Positions 1 through 12,998 of a stretch of 64,000 bases of DNA are shown piece by piece. Each line of letters starts with the position of its first letter. The first letter of the stretch is position 1. This stretch comes from Mycobacteroides chelonae (lineage in GTDB: Bacteria; Actinomycetota; Actinomycetes; Mycobacteriales; Mycobacteriaceae), in the NCBI GenBank assembly GCA_014204435.1, contig JACHLF010000004.1, positions 337,155 through 401,154 of the forward strand. The letters run 5' to 3'. Made by a program: the position numbers and the translations under genes. The notes under the pieces were generated by a model. That model did no database searches. It saw only the letters and a list, made by a program, of their open reading frames with translations, and was not told where the DNA came from.

Positions 1-4057
<4,057 letters not shown>

Positions 4058-4082
4058 TGACTTCTCCGTCTCGGTGGGCGAT

Positions 4083-4102
4083 TATGTAGGGCATCATACA
4101 TA
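4083..4102. promoter_or_regulatory. Inverted repeat in divergent gap, candidate TetR operator
   Basis: TATGTA and TACATA arms separated by eight bases lie in the 73-base gap between the crotonase gene (minus) and the tetR gene (plus). The arrangement fits autoregulation by the adjacent TetR protein. This is seen in sequence; binding is inferred. Confidence 0.45.
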
Positions 4103-4130
4103 GACTGCCTGCCGGGCCGGAAGGACGAGA

Positions 4131-4703
4131 ATGAGCACCCCGCGTGAACGAATGGTTGCCTCGGCGGCCTTACTGATTCGGGAGCGCGGTGCGCATGCGA
4201 CGGCCATTTCCGATGTTCTCGAGCACAGCGGTGCACCGCGCGGGTCGGCGTACCACTACTTTCCCGGCGGGCGCGCTCAACTGCTCTGCGAGGCAGTGGA
4301 TCTTGCTGGCGACTACATCGTCGGAATGATCGATGCCAAGCCCTCGGTGGTGGACGCACTCGATATGCTCGTCGCCTCCTACCGGAAGCAGTTGATGCGC
4401 AGCGATTTTCGGGCAGGGTGTCCGGTCGTCGCGGTGGCGGTGGAGGCTGGGGACCCGGAAAGCCCGGCCGGCAATCGCCAGCTCATCGAACGCTCGGCAG
4501 AGGTCTTTCGGCGCTGGATCGGCCTCATGGCCGACAAGTTGGCTGCCGCCGGTGTTGCCCGGGCACGCGCCGATGAGCTCGCGATGATGGCGATGACCTC
4601 GTTGGAAGGGGCCATCATCGTCGCGCGATCGACCCGTGAGATCGCACCGATCGACGTGGTGCACAAGCAGTTGCGCGCTCTTATCGAGGAGGCTCTGGCA
4701 TGA
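4131..4703 (+). CDS. TetR/AcrR family regulator
   Basis: A 190-residue TetR-type repressor. The N-terminal helix-turn-helix reads ATAISDVLEHSGAPRGSAYHYF (split here: ATAISDVLEHSG then APRGSAYHYF), about residues 22-43, in the style of the LmrA/YxaF subgroup, which is often induced by small hydrophobic compounds. The C-terminal ligand domain is helical. The stop overlaps the ATG of the molybdopterin oxidoreductase gene by four bases, so the two are almost certainly co-transcribed. An inverted repeat sits just upstream. The ATG at 4131 is the only sensible start. Confidence 0.85.
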   Translation: MSTPRERMVASAALLIRERGAHATAISDVLEHSGAPRGSAYHYFPGGRAQLLCEAVDLAGDYIVGMIDAKPSVVDALDMLVASYRKQLMRSDFRAGCPVVAVAVEAGDPESPAGNRQLIERSAEVFRRWIGLMADKLAAAGVARARADELAMMAMTSLEGAIIVARSTREIAPIDVVHKQLRALIEEALA

Positions 4704-6934
4704 ACACCACCAACTGGTTGCCCACCGCCTGCATTTTGTGTGAGTGCAACTGCGGCATCGTGGTGCAGACGGAGGGGCGCACGCTCGCCAAGATCCGTGG
4801 GGATAAGGAGCATCCGGGCTCGAAGGGTTACACCTGCAACAAAGCGCTGCGCCTGAACCATTACCAGAACAACGCCAACCGGCTGACCTCGCCCATGCGC
4901 CGCCGGCCCGATGGTACCTATGAGGAAATCGATTGGGACACGGCGATCGGGGAGATCGCCGAGGGTTTCCGGCATGTCCGTGACAGCTATGGCGGCGACA
5001 AGATCTTCTACTACGGCGGTGGTGGCCAGGGAAACCACTTGGGTGGTGCCTACAGCGGCGCGTTCCTCAAGGCGATCGGCTCCAAATACCGCTCCAATGC
5101 GCTGGCGCAAGAGAAGACAGGTGAGGCCTGGATCGACAAGAGCTTGTACGGCGGGCATACCCGTGGTGAGTTCGAACACGCTGAGGTCTCGGTCTTCGTC
5201 GGGAAGAACCCGTGGATGTCGCAGAGTTTCCCCCGGGCCCGCGTGGTGCTCAATGAAATCGCCAAGGATCCCGCGCGCTCGATGGTTGTCATCGACCCGG
5301 TGATCACCGATACCGCCAAGATGGCCGACTTTCATCTGCGGGTGCGCCCCGGAGCCGACGCCTGGTGCCTGGCCGCGCTTGCCGCGGTGCTGATCCAGGA
5401 GAATCTTTGTGACGAAGTATTTTTGGCTGAGCACGTCAACGGAACCGAGGAAGTTCGTGACGTGCTGCGCGCGGTACCGATCGCCGACTACGCGCAGCGC
5501 TGTGGCGTCGATGAGGATCTCATTCGGCGGGCGGCCCGGCGGATCGCCGCGGCCCAGAGCGTGGCGGTCTTCGAAGACCTTGGGATCCAGCAGGCCCCTA
5601 ACAGCACGTTGAGCTCGTACCTGAACAAGATGCTCTGGATACTCACCGGCAGTTTCGCCAAGCGCGGCGGCCAGCACCTGCATTCGTGGATGGCCCCGCT
5701 CATGGGCGGGTTCTTCGGCAAGACTCCGGTAACCGGAGCACCCATCATCGGTGGGCTGCTGCCGTCCAATGTCGTCCCCGAGGAGATCCTCACGGATCAC
5801 CCCGACCGATTCCGGGCCATGATCGTCGAGAGCAGCAATCCCGCTCACTCCCTGGCGGATTCGGCCAGATGCAAGGAGGCCTTCGAGTCCTTGGAGCTGC
5901 TGGTCGTCGTCGACGTGGCGATGACCGAGACTGCTCGCCTCGCCCACTACGTGCTGCCCGCCGCCACCCAGTTCGAGAAGGTGGAGGCGACGTTCTTCAA
6001 TCTGGAGTTCCCGCACAACACCTTTCAGCTGAGGCACCCGCTATTCGAGCCGGCGCCGGGAACCCTGCCCGAGCCCGAGATCTGGGCGCGGTTGGTCCGA
6101 GCGCTGGGTGTGGTGGATGACGCGGATCTGCAGCCATTGCGTGAAGCCGCCGCACAGGGGCACGACGCTTACCTCCAGGCGTTCTTCGCGGTGCTGGGGA
6201 ACCCGGTACTGGCCCCGCTGGCTCCCTATGTGTTGTATGAAACTCTCGGCCCGACCTTGCCCGAGGGGTTGGAGGGGGCCGCCGCGGTGTGGGGCTTGGC
6301 TCAGAAGGTGATGATGACGTATCCACAGGCGGTGGGGCGGGCCGGCTATCCCGATGGCAACGCGTTGTTTGACGCCATATTGAACAGTCCGTCCGGAGTG
6401 GTCTTCACCGTTCACGAGTACGAAGACGACTTCGCGCTCATCACGCACACCGACCGCAAGATTGCGTTGGCGATCCCTGAAATGCTGGACGACATCAGAG
6501 GATTGGCATCACGTCCGGCCCAGCTGATCACGCCCGAGTTCCCGATCGTGCTTTCCGCAGGTGAGCGGCGGGCATACACCGCCAACGACATCATTCGCGA
6601 CCCCGCGTGGCGTAAGCGGGATCAGCAGGGTGCGCTACGGATCAGTGTGGAGGACTCCCAAGCGCTCGGAGTGGCAGATGGGGAGCGGGTGCGTATCGCC
6701 ACCGCGGCGGGCAGCGCCGAGGCCACCGTCGAGATCAGTGACACGATGCAGTCCGGCCATGCCTCGCTGCCCAACGGGTTTGGGCTCGACTACACCGACG
6801 AGTCCGGCGAGATCAGCGCCCCAGGCGTCGCACCGAACGCGCTCACGTCCTCGGCATGGCGTGACGAGTACGCCGGCACGCCATGGCATAAGCATGTGCC
6901 CGCGCGCATCGAGTCGTTGGCCGTCCGCGTCTAG
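4700..6934 (+). CDS. Molybdopterin-dependent oxidoreductase (BisC/FdhF superfamily)
   Basis: A 744-residue member of the Mo-bisPGD oxidoreductase family. Residues 11-46 carry the N-terminal 4Fe-4S ligand set C11-x2-C14-x3-C18-x27-C46. The central molybdopterin-binding region follows, with FVGKNPW and VVIDPVITDTA segments. A C-terminal molybdopterin dinucleotide-binding barrel ends with HASLPNGFGLDYTDESGE. It has no twin-arginine leader, so it is probably cytoplasmic. The usual Cys, Sec or Ser Mo ligand of formate dehydrogenases and DMSO reductases is not obvious: the corresponding region reads ALAQEKTGEAW. It is translationally coupled to the tetR gene upstream. The substrate is unknown. Confidence 0.8.
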   Translation: MNTTNWLPTACILCECNCGIVVQTEGRTLAKIRGDKEHPGSKGYTCNKALRLNHYQNNANRLTSPMRRRPDGTYEEIDWDTAIGEIAEGFRHVRDSYGGDKIFYYGGGGQGNHLGGAYSGAFLKAIGSKYRSNALAQEKTGEAWIDKSLYGGHTRGEFEHAEVSVFVGKNPWMSQSFPRARVVLNEIAKDPARSMVVIDPVITDTAKMADFHLRVRPGADAWCLAALAAVLIQENLCDEVFLAEHVNGTEEVRDVLRAVPIADYAQRCGVDEDLIRRAARRIAAAQSVAVFEDLGIQQAPNSTLSSYLNKMLWILTGSFAKRGGQHLHSWMAPLMGGFFGKTPVTGAPIIGGLLPSNVVPEEILTDHPDRFRAMIVESSNPAHSLADSARCKEAFESLELLVVVDVAMTETARLAHYVLPAATQFEKVEATFFNLEFPHNTFQLRHPLFEPAPGTLPEPEIWARLVRALGVVDDADLQPLREAAAQGHDAYLQAFFAVLGNPVLAPLAPYVLYETLGPTLPEGLEGAAAVWGLAQKVMMTYPQAVGRAGYPDGNALFDAILNSPSGVVFTVHEYEDDFALITHTDRKIALAIPEMLDDIRGLASRPAQLITPEFPIVLSAGERRAYTANDIIRDPAWRKRDQQGALRISVEDSQALGVADGERVRIATAAGSAEATVEISDTMQSGHASLPNGFGLDYTDESGEISAPGVAPNALTSSAWRDEYAGTPWHKHVPARIESLAVRV

Positions 6935-6972
6935 CGCATACGAGCGAGGTAGTGTCGCGCGGTGTTCTCGGA

Positions 6973-7404
6973 CTAGTTGATGACGCCGATGTAGCCATCC
7001 GGGCGCACCAGGACAAGCGCCGATGGCTTGACGTCGTAGTCGGCCGACGGGACCATCTGCTGGAGGCGTACATCGGCGATGTCGGGGGTGCGGTTGGCGA
7101 AGGTGAGCAGGGTGAAGTGCGTGCCGCGCAGCACATCAAACAGGTGAGTGCCTTCCGGCAGCCGGGCGTGCGGTGCGCGGTCACCGGCCCCCAGATGTCC
7201 GGGGTGTGCGCGATCGTCAACGGCCAATGGTCCTCCGCGATAGGTGATGTCCATCTGATGCAACTGAGGCGCGGGCCCGTCGGAGGGATCGAAGTTACGC
7301 CGGTGTAGATCGGTACTGAGCCCGAGCACGGACGCGGCGACGGGCACCCGCTCTTCCTCGTAAGTGTCCGGCAGCGTGGTCAGCCGGAAACCAGCGCAGG
7401 CGTA
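6973..7404 (-). pseudogene. C-terminal remnant of FAD-dependent aromatic monooxygenase (PheA/TfdB type)
   Basis: Minus-strand coding of about 143 residues matches only the end of an FAD-dependent phenol/polyketide hydroxylase: a DTYEEERVPVAASVLGLST segment, the PAPQLHQMDI linker and the terminal thioredoxin-like domain ending in LVRPDGYIGVIN. The FAD-binding and substrate domains (about 350 residues) are missing. The fragment continues in the same frame directly after the TAG stop of the maoC gene at 7405-7407, so a deletion fused the two. There is no start codon or ribosome site of its own before the GTG near 7347. Probably non-functional. Confidence 0.7.
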
Positions 7405-7860
7405 CTACTGGTATAGGTACACGCTTTCAGCGGCACAGGGCGGCCGATCCTTGCCCTCGATCTCGTACTTGATCCCGTACGTCGCCTCGACGGTGCCTTT
7501 GTCGCGCTGCTTGGCCGACAGCAGCGTGACGTGTCCGCGTACGCGCGCGCCCACGTGCAGCGGGGCGGGGAATCTCACCTTGTTGACTCCGTAGTTGAGC
7601 ACCGCGTCGTACGACGCGATCTCAAGTACCTCGTCGAGGAATGCCGGGGCCAGAGCGAGCGTGAGGTATCCATGCACGATGGTCCCGCCGAAAGGGCCGG
7701 ACTTGGCACGTTCGGTGTCGATGTGAATCCACTGCCGGTCGCCGGTCGCATCCGCGAACTCGTTGACCTGTTCCTGGGTGATCTGAACCCAACTGCTGGT
7801 ACCCAATTCGACTCTGCCCAGGGACAGCAGCTCCTGTGGTGTCGCCAGCTTGGTGGACAT
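7405..7860 (-). CDS. MaoC-like (R)-hydratase, hot-dog fold
   Basis: A 151-residue MaoC dehydratase. It has the GDRQWIHID catalytic Asp/His signature (about residues 40-48) and the FGGTIVHGYLTLAL helix. Such enzymes hydrate trans-2-enoyl-CoA. The start at 7860 (MSTKLATPQ) is preceded by a good GAAGGAG ribosome site; an open frame extends 13 codons upstream but starts there look less likely. Directly downstream in the same frame is the monooxygenase remnant. Confidence 0.85.
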   Translation of the reverse strand: MSTKLATPQELLSLGRVELGTSSWVQITQEQVNEFADATGDRQWIHIDTERAKSGPFGGTIVHGYLTLALAPAFLDEVLEIASYDAVLNYGVNKVRFPAPLHVGARVRGHVTLLSAKQRDKGTVEATYGIKYEIEGKDRPPCAAESVYLYQ

Positions 7861-8006
7861 ACCGCGCACTCCTTCTCGGGTCGTGGTGCCTTGTCGCATT
7901 ACCGACCGGTCATGTCGGCTGAACTCTTCTTACCCGAGATCGCATGCCTGCCACGGGACAATGCCCAAATCCGGGAGAGCAGCGTATGCGGGTAAAGTTT
8001 GCCGAC

Positions 8007-8690
8007 ATGAGGTGGTCAGTACCGCTGGTGCTCGCGCTGCTGCTCGCCGCGACGGGCTGCCACAAGGGGGTCGACGGGGAGGCGACAGCGGGAAGGGGAT
8101 CTGTTCCGGCGGGCCCGATTCAGCCCGCCCAGCTCGATCAGCTCCTGACTCCGGCGCTATCGCTGACCATCACGCCGGGCAAGCCGCTGTTCGAAACCGA
8201 CATGCAATCGGTTCTGTGGATAGGTTCTGATCCCGCCGAATGCCAAGGGGTCGTCGGATACGGCCGCTATCCGCTGTTCCCGACGGACTACACCGGTCGC
8301 GAGGCGCGGACACAGACCGACAATCAGTACCCCAATCAGCACCAGCTCCTCGAAGTCTCGGCGACCTATCCCGGTGATTTCCAGGCGGCGAAGTTCTTGG
8401 ATTCGGTCCGCGCGAAAGTTTCCGCGTGTCAGCGTCCGGTGGTCGCGTGGGGTGATGACGGGAAACGCAGCACCGTCACGCCGAGTCCGGTCACTGCGGG
8501 TTCACCCGACATGGTGCGGTGGTCGACGAATCTCGATGGTGATCAATGGATTTGCGGGTTCGCCGTGATCGCCAAGGCCAACGTGATTGCACAGTTGGTG
8601 ACCTGTTCGGGGGATCGATCGATCGACAACGCGGTGTTGTCGAACCAGCGGCTCCAGAAGATCGAGGAGCTGCTCAACTCCAAGGTCTGA
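8007..8690 (+). CDS. PknH-like sensor-domain lipoprotein
   Basis: An exported lipoprotein. With the start at 8007 (MRWSVPLV) the signal peptide ends in the lipobox LAATGC. ATGs at 7944 and 7986 are also in frame. The mature part shows the mycobacterial PknH extracellular-domain pattern: DPAECQGVVGYG, a central Cys, then WICGFAVIAKANVIAQLVTC with paired cysteines likely to form disulphides. The role is unknown; family members are thought to sense or bind envelope ligands. It lies alone between the divergent maoC gene and a convergent tetR gene. Confidence 0.8.
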   Translation: MRWSVPLVLALLLAATGCHKGVDGEATAGRGSVPAGPIQPAQLDQLLTPALSLTITPGKPLFETDMQSVLWIGSDPAECQGVVGYGRYPLFPTDYTGREARTQTDNQYPNQHQLLEVSATYPGDFQAAKFLDSVRAKVSACQRPVVAWGDDGKRSTVTPSPVTAGSPDMVRWSTNLDGDQWICGFAVIAKANVIAQLVTCSGDRSIDNAVLSNQRLQKIEELLNSKV

Positions 8691-8697
8691 CGGTTGA

Positions 8698-9450
8698 TCA
8701 GGAAGCCTCGCGTGCTGCGATGTCCTGGGCGAGCAAGTGCTCGGCGCGTTGGATGATGGCCTCGACGGTGAAGTCGAAGTTGGCATCCGAGATCGTGGCG
8801 ATCGAATGACCGCGGGAGGCCAACTCGTGCAGTGTCGGGGCGATCGCGGGGTTGGGCACCAGGCTGCGGGCCTTGCCGGATGCGGGCATGACGGTATCCA
8901 TGTGCTCGAGGACCACGATGCCCCGAATATGCAGAGACAGGGAGAAGTACACGTCCAGTGCGTTGTCTGGGCTGAATCCGACACAGGTGAGAGTCTGCAC
9001 CAGCGATTCCAGGTTCTGAATGCTCGCCTGCAAGGCCTCGCTGCTGAGCTCACTCGTGCGCATCAGGATGAGCTCGACCAGTACCGGACGCTCCCGAAAT
9101 GCTTGACGCATCCGGCGGGTGTGGCAGCGCAGGGCGTCCTGCCAGGTTTCGTCGCCGACGAACGGTGCGGCGAAGTGATACTGCTTGGTCGCGCGGTCGG
9201 TCATCGCATCGAGCAGCTCGCCCTTTTTGCGGAAGTACCAGTAGATACTCGTGACGCCGACGTCCAGATGCTTCGCTAGCAGCGGCATGCTCAGCCCACT
9301 GATCCCCATTTCCTCGGCGAGTTCGAACGCGCCGGCGATGATCTCCTCAGCAGAGATGGAGCCGCGGCGCCGTCGTTCCCGCTTGGGGCTATGTGAAGGG
9401 CCCTGTGTGCTGGTCGTCCTGGCCTCACGGCCGACACCGGCATGTCGCAT
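8698..9450 (-). CDS. TetR/AcrR family regulator
   Basis: About 250 residues from the probable start MRHAGVG. The frame is open 23 codons further upstream, with poor-looking sequence. The helix-turn-helix is at LSMPLLAKHLDVGVTSIYWYF, written here as LSMPLLAKHLDVG plus VTSIYWYF. A basic KRERRRRGS stretch precedes it. The long C-terminal ligand domain resembles the TetR_C group. No obvious target: the next gene on the right is the divergent membrane hydrolase. Confidence 0.8.
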   Translation of the reverse strand: MRHAGVGREARTTSTQGPSHSPKRERRRRGSISAEEIIAGAFELAEEMGISGLSMPLLAKHLDVGVTSIYWYFRKKGELLDAMTDRATKQYHFAAPFVGDETWQDALRCHTRRMRQAFRERPVLVELILMRTSELSSEALQASIQNLESLVQTLTCVGFSPDNALDVYFSLSLHIRGIVVLEHMDTVMPASGKARSLVPNPAIAPTLHELASRGHSIATISDANFDFTVEAIIQRAEHLLAQDIAAREAS

Positions 9451-9747
9451 GTGTAGTCCTCGTCGTGCCCCAGTCGCGCCGCTCTGTCCCTGTCCTACCG
9501 TTGACGGCCCTGATGGCAAGATACCGCAGAAGCCTGGGAGCGCGGTCGGCTCCCCGGCCGGCCCAGTTCGCTGTGCTGGTGATCTACGGCACCTTCCATG
9601 GATTTGCGCGGCTGGGTTCTGGGTATCGGTGGCACCGCGACCTACGGGTCACCCTCGCGGTGCCGATCTGGTAATACCCCTGTGCGGTGCTCCGACGTGC
9701 GTGCACCATTGACACGCACAGCTGGCGGCATCGAGAAGGGTGTGGCA

Positions 9748-11469
9748 ATGGCGATCGAACGGGATATCGACAACGACCAAGACAAGGAGCCAGACGCAGA
9801 ACTCGCCGACGCGTCCACGCCGGAGAAATCCGAGAGGCCGGCATGGTGGGTGCGGCGGTACACGTTTACGGGTACCGCGGTCGGCTTGGTCTTCCTCTGG
9901 CTGTCGATGACGCCGTCACTGTTGCCGCGAGGCCCGCTGTTCCAGGCGTTGGTGAGCGGAGGTTCTGGAGCCCTTGGTTACGCGCTCGGTGTCCTGGCGG
10001 TTTGGCTGGTGCGCTATATGCGGTCACAGGATTCGAGCCCACGGGCACCGCGCATCGCATGGTGGATCCTCATCGTGATCGGGATTATCGGCACCGTCTT
10101 GATGATCCTCTGGTTCCACTTCTGGCAGGACCGCGTACGTGACCTCATGGGCGTGCCGAGGCTCACGTTCTGGGCACATCCTCAGACCGCTGTGCTGTCA
10201 GTCGTCGTGTTGTTCGTACTGGTCGAGATCGGACAACAGATTCGCCGGCTGATTCTGTTCCTGATCGAACGGCTCAACCGTGTGGCCCCCAAACGCGTCT
10301 CCGCGGTGGTCGCCGTCACGCTGGTGGTGGTTCTAGCGATGGCACTCATCAACGGTGTCGTCGTCAGGGTAGCCATGGACTTCTTGAACAACACCTTCTC
10401 GGCGGTGAACAACGAGGAGAGTCCGGACAACCCCGCGCCCACGACATCGCTGCGCTCGGGTGGGCCGGGCTCGTTGGTCTCCTGGGCGTCGTTGGGTAAT
10501 CAGGGCCGTGCCTTCCTCGGTGGTGGTGCCACCACCGAGGAGCTGTCCGCGTTCAACAACGCGCCGGCCACCGAACCGATCCGGGCGTACGCAGGCCTGG
10601 AGTCCGCGGACGGTATCAAGGCGACAGCCGAGCTCGCCGCCCGCGAGCTGGAACGTGAGGGTGGCTTGCACCGCAAGGTGGTGGCGGTGGCCACGACTAC
10701 GGGAACCGGCTGGATCAACCAGGCCGAGGCAGACGCTCTGGAATACATGTACAACGGCGACACCGCCATTGTCAGCATGCAGTATTCGTTTCTGCCCAGC
10801 TGGCTCTCGTTCCTGGTGGACAAGGAGAACGCGCGTCAGGCAGGACAGGCGTTGTTCGAGGCCGTGTCCGCGCGGGTGCGTGCTATGCCGGAGGCGGTAC
10901 GGCCCAAGCTGGTGGTGTTCGGGGAGAGTCTCGGATCGTTCGGCGGCGAGGCGCCGTTCCTGTCGGTGAACAACATCGTGGCCCGTACCGACGGTGCGCT
11001 GTTCTCCGGCCCCACGTTCAACAACTCCATGTGGCGGGAGGCCACACACAACCGCGACGACGGGTCGCCCGAGGTGTTGCCGATCTACGACAACGGACAA
11101 CATGTTCGATTCGTTTCGCGCCCAGAGGATCTCAAGCGCCCCGCGAATACCTGGGGGAACCCGCGCATCGTCTATCTACAGCACGCGTCGGACCCGATCG
11201 CCTGGTGGAACCCCGATCTGATCCTGAGCAAGCCGGATTGGTTGCGTGAACCGCGTGGTTACGACGTACTGCCGAGCATGGAATGGATACCGTTCGTGAC
11301 CTTCCTGCAGGTTTCCGCCGACATGGCTGTCGCGGTGAATGTTCCCGACGGCCATGGTCACGTGTACGTGCGGGCGGTCGCCGATGCGTGGGCCGCGATC
11401 CTGCAACCGCCGGGATGGACACAGGCGAAGACCGAACGGCTGCGACCACTGCTGCACTCGGGGGCCTAG
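9748..11469 (+). CDS. Membrane-anchored alpha/beta hydrolase (Abhydrolase_9 type)
   Basis: A 573-residue protein. The start ATG at 9748 follows a GAGAAGGG ribosome site; the frame is open 50 codons further up but that part is low quality. After a short acidic cytoplasmic tail there are four to five membrane helices (about residues 30-230: GTAVGLVFLWLSM, ALGYALGVLAVWLV, WWILIVIGIIGTVLMILWF, VLSVVVLFVLVEI, VVAVTLVVVLAMALING). The hydrolase domain follows, with nucleophile motif GESLGSFG (about residues 393-400) and a C-terminal GHGHVYV His. This is a conserved actinobacterial family, probably a lipase or esterase facing the periplasm. The substrate is unknown. Confidence 0.8.
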   Translation: MAIERDIDNDQDKEPDAELADASTPEKSERPAWWVRRYTFTGTAVGLVFLWLSMTPSLLPRGPLFQALVSGGSGALGYALGVLAVWLVRYMRSQDSSPRAPRIAWWILIVIGIIGTVLMILWFHFWQDRVRDLMGVPRLTFWAHPQTAVLSVVVLFVLVEIGQQIRRLILFLIERLNRVAPKRVSAVVAVTLVVVLAMALINGVVVRVAMDFLNNTFSAVNNEESPDNPAPTTSLRSGGPGSLVSWASLGNQGRAFLGGGATTEELSAFNNAPATEPIRAYAGLESADGIKATAELAARELEREGGLHRKVVAVATTTGTGWINQAEADALEYMYNGDTAIVSMQYSFLPSWLSFLVDKENARQAGQALFEAVSARVRAMPEAVRPKLVVFGESLGSFGGEAPFLSVNNIVARTDGALFSGPTFNNSMWREATHNRDDGSPEVLPIYDNGQHVRFVSRPEDLKRPANTWGNPRIVYLQHASDPIAWWNPDLILSKPDWLREPRGYDVLPSMEWIPFVTFLQVSADMAVAVNVPDGHGHVYVRAVADAWAAILQPPGWTQAKTERLRPLLHSGA

Positions 11470-11509
11470 CCAGCCGACCTCCTGGGCGTATGTTCCGTAC
11501 GGTGGCTGG

Positions 11510-12171
11510 ATGAGCCACACCCTCGGGTCGAGTAACTAGGTAACTACCTCCGACGGGCGCGCGTTGCACTACATGGTCGCCGGAATCGGTGATCCGACCG
11601 TGGTCTTCGAGTCGGGGATGGGTTTGCCGCGATCGGCCTGGGGTCTTGTGCAACCCCTTGTGACACAGCGTTTTCGGTCGGTGGTTTTTGACCGCGCGAA
11701 CCTGGGCGTAGCGATGACGATCATCGGCCGCGAACCCTGGAACGAATCAGCGGGGACCTGAGTGAGCTGCTGGCGGCGCTCGGTCCGGGGCCCCACATCC
11801 TGGGTGGGTCACAGTTACGGCGGAACCATCGCGCTGGCCTCGACGGTGGCCGATCCGTCCCGCCTCGCCCGGTATGCGGTTCCTCGGCGTCATCCATCGG
11901 CCGGCCCTCGACGTCATGCGGCGACATGGTGTCCGAAGATCTACGTGGCGGGCCGGACGTGCCGCCAATGAGGAGGACCGCCGGTGTGTCGACGGGAGCG
12001 TGCGCGGAGTTTCTCAACGAGGAGACACAGTCCGAACTGAATGCCGCACATCAGGTGACGGCACACCGGCTCGGCGCACGCCACGTGGTGGCGCGCAAAT
12101 CCGGACATCAGGTCGTTCTCACCGAACCGCGTGTGATCGCCGACGAGGTGTTTCGGATCGCGGATGCGTAG
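11510..12171 (+). pseudogene. Decayed alpha/beta hydrolase
   Basis: ATG at 11510 opens MSHTLGSSN, then hits an in-frame TAG, and resumes in the same frame with VTTSDGRALHYMVAG and VVFESGMG. A second break near 11761 and an extra G in the GHSYGG nucleophile region (about 11800-11825) shift the frame. The C-terminal third (LGARHVVARKSGHQV, the catalytic His region) is readable up to the stop at 12171. Several independent lesions make this a dead gene rather than a sequencing artefact. Confidence 0.75.
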
Positions 12172-12281
12172 AAGCCACTGTGCCGCATGTGACAAGCGTG
12201 GCTGCCGTTTTTGTTGAGGTAGTTGTCGTAATCTGAGGCCTGAGTTGTTCGAAGTGCTCGGATTGGTCTTGTGAGGTAACA

Positions 12282-12998
12282 GTGGTGTCCATTTCCCGTC
12301 GGGATGTCCTCAAGTACGCCGCCGCCTTGCCGGCTGCGGCGGCACTGGGCGGCGCAGCCTTGGCGACCCCGCGGGCGAACGCCGCATCATTGGGCACACT
12401 CATTGACTACGCTGGCGGTGTTCCGACTCCCGAAGCGATCAAGGCCGCCGGGCACCTGGGTGCCATCCGATACGTATCCGATCCACGCACCCCCGGATTG
12501 TCGGCGGGCAAACCCATCAAACTGGCCGAGGCGCGCGATCTATATCGGGCGGGTTTGAAGATCGTCTCCAACTACCAGTACGGCAAGCAGGACACGGCGG
12601 ACTGGCTCGGTGGCCATGACGCCGGCATCAAACACGCACAGCGGGGTTGGCAGTTGCATGTCGCCGCGGGCGGTTCCTATAACGTGCCCATCTACGTGTC
12701 GATCGACGACAACCCGACACCTGAGCAGTACAAGAATCAGGTGGCGCCCTACCTGAAGGCCTGGGAAACGGTGCTCGGGCACGCCCGCACCGGCCTCTAC
12801 GGCAACTCCAAGACCATTGATTGGGCCCTGCAGGACGGGTTGTGCTCGTACTTTTGGCAGCACAACTGGGGCAGCCCCAAGGGATTCGTCCATCCCGAGG
12901 CCCACCTGCATCAGTTCGAGATCGACAAGCGGCAGGTCGGCGGAATCGGGGTCGACCTCAACGACATCCTCAAGCCCAATTTCGGGCAGTGGGTCTAG
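12282..12998 (+). CDS. Tat-exported DUF1906 glycoside-hydrolase-like protein (Rv2525c homologue)
   Basis: A 238-residue protein with a clear twin-arginine signal (SRRDVLKYAAALPAAAALGG, cleavage probably after PRANA). The mature domain begins LGTLIDYAGGVPTPEAIKAAG and includes IYVSIDDN, the acidic strand end of a TIM-barrel-like fold, and a C-terminal GVDLNDIL. M. tuberculosis Rv2525c is a Tat substrate of this fold located next to fas, and the same adjacency holds here. It probably acts in cell-wall homeostasis. GTG at 12282 is the start. Confidence 0.88.
   Translation: MVSISRRDVLKYAAALPAAAALGGAALATPRANAASLGTLIDYAGGVPTPEAIKAAGHLGAIRYVSDPRTPGLSAGKPIKLAEARDLYRAGLKIVSNYQYGKQDTADWLGGHDAGIKHAQRGWQLHVAAGGSYNVPIYVSIDDNPTPEQYKNQVAPYLKAWETVLGHARTGLYGNSKTIDWALQDGLCSYFWQHNWGSPKGFVHPEAHLHQFEIDKRQVGGIGVDLNDILKPNFGQWV

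Noticed and set aside
4379..6037. 552-residue minus-strand open frame
   Set aside because: Antisense of the tetR/molybdopterin oxidoreductase pair; no recognisable domain.
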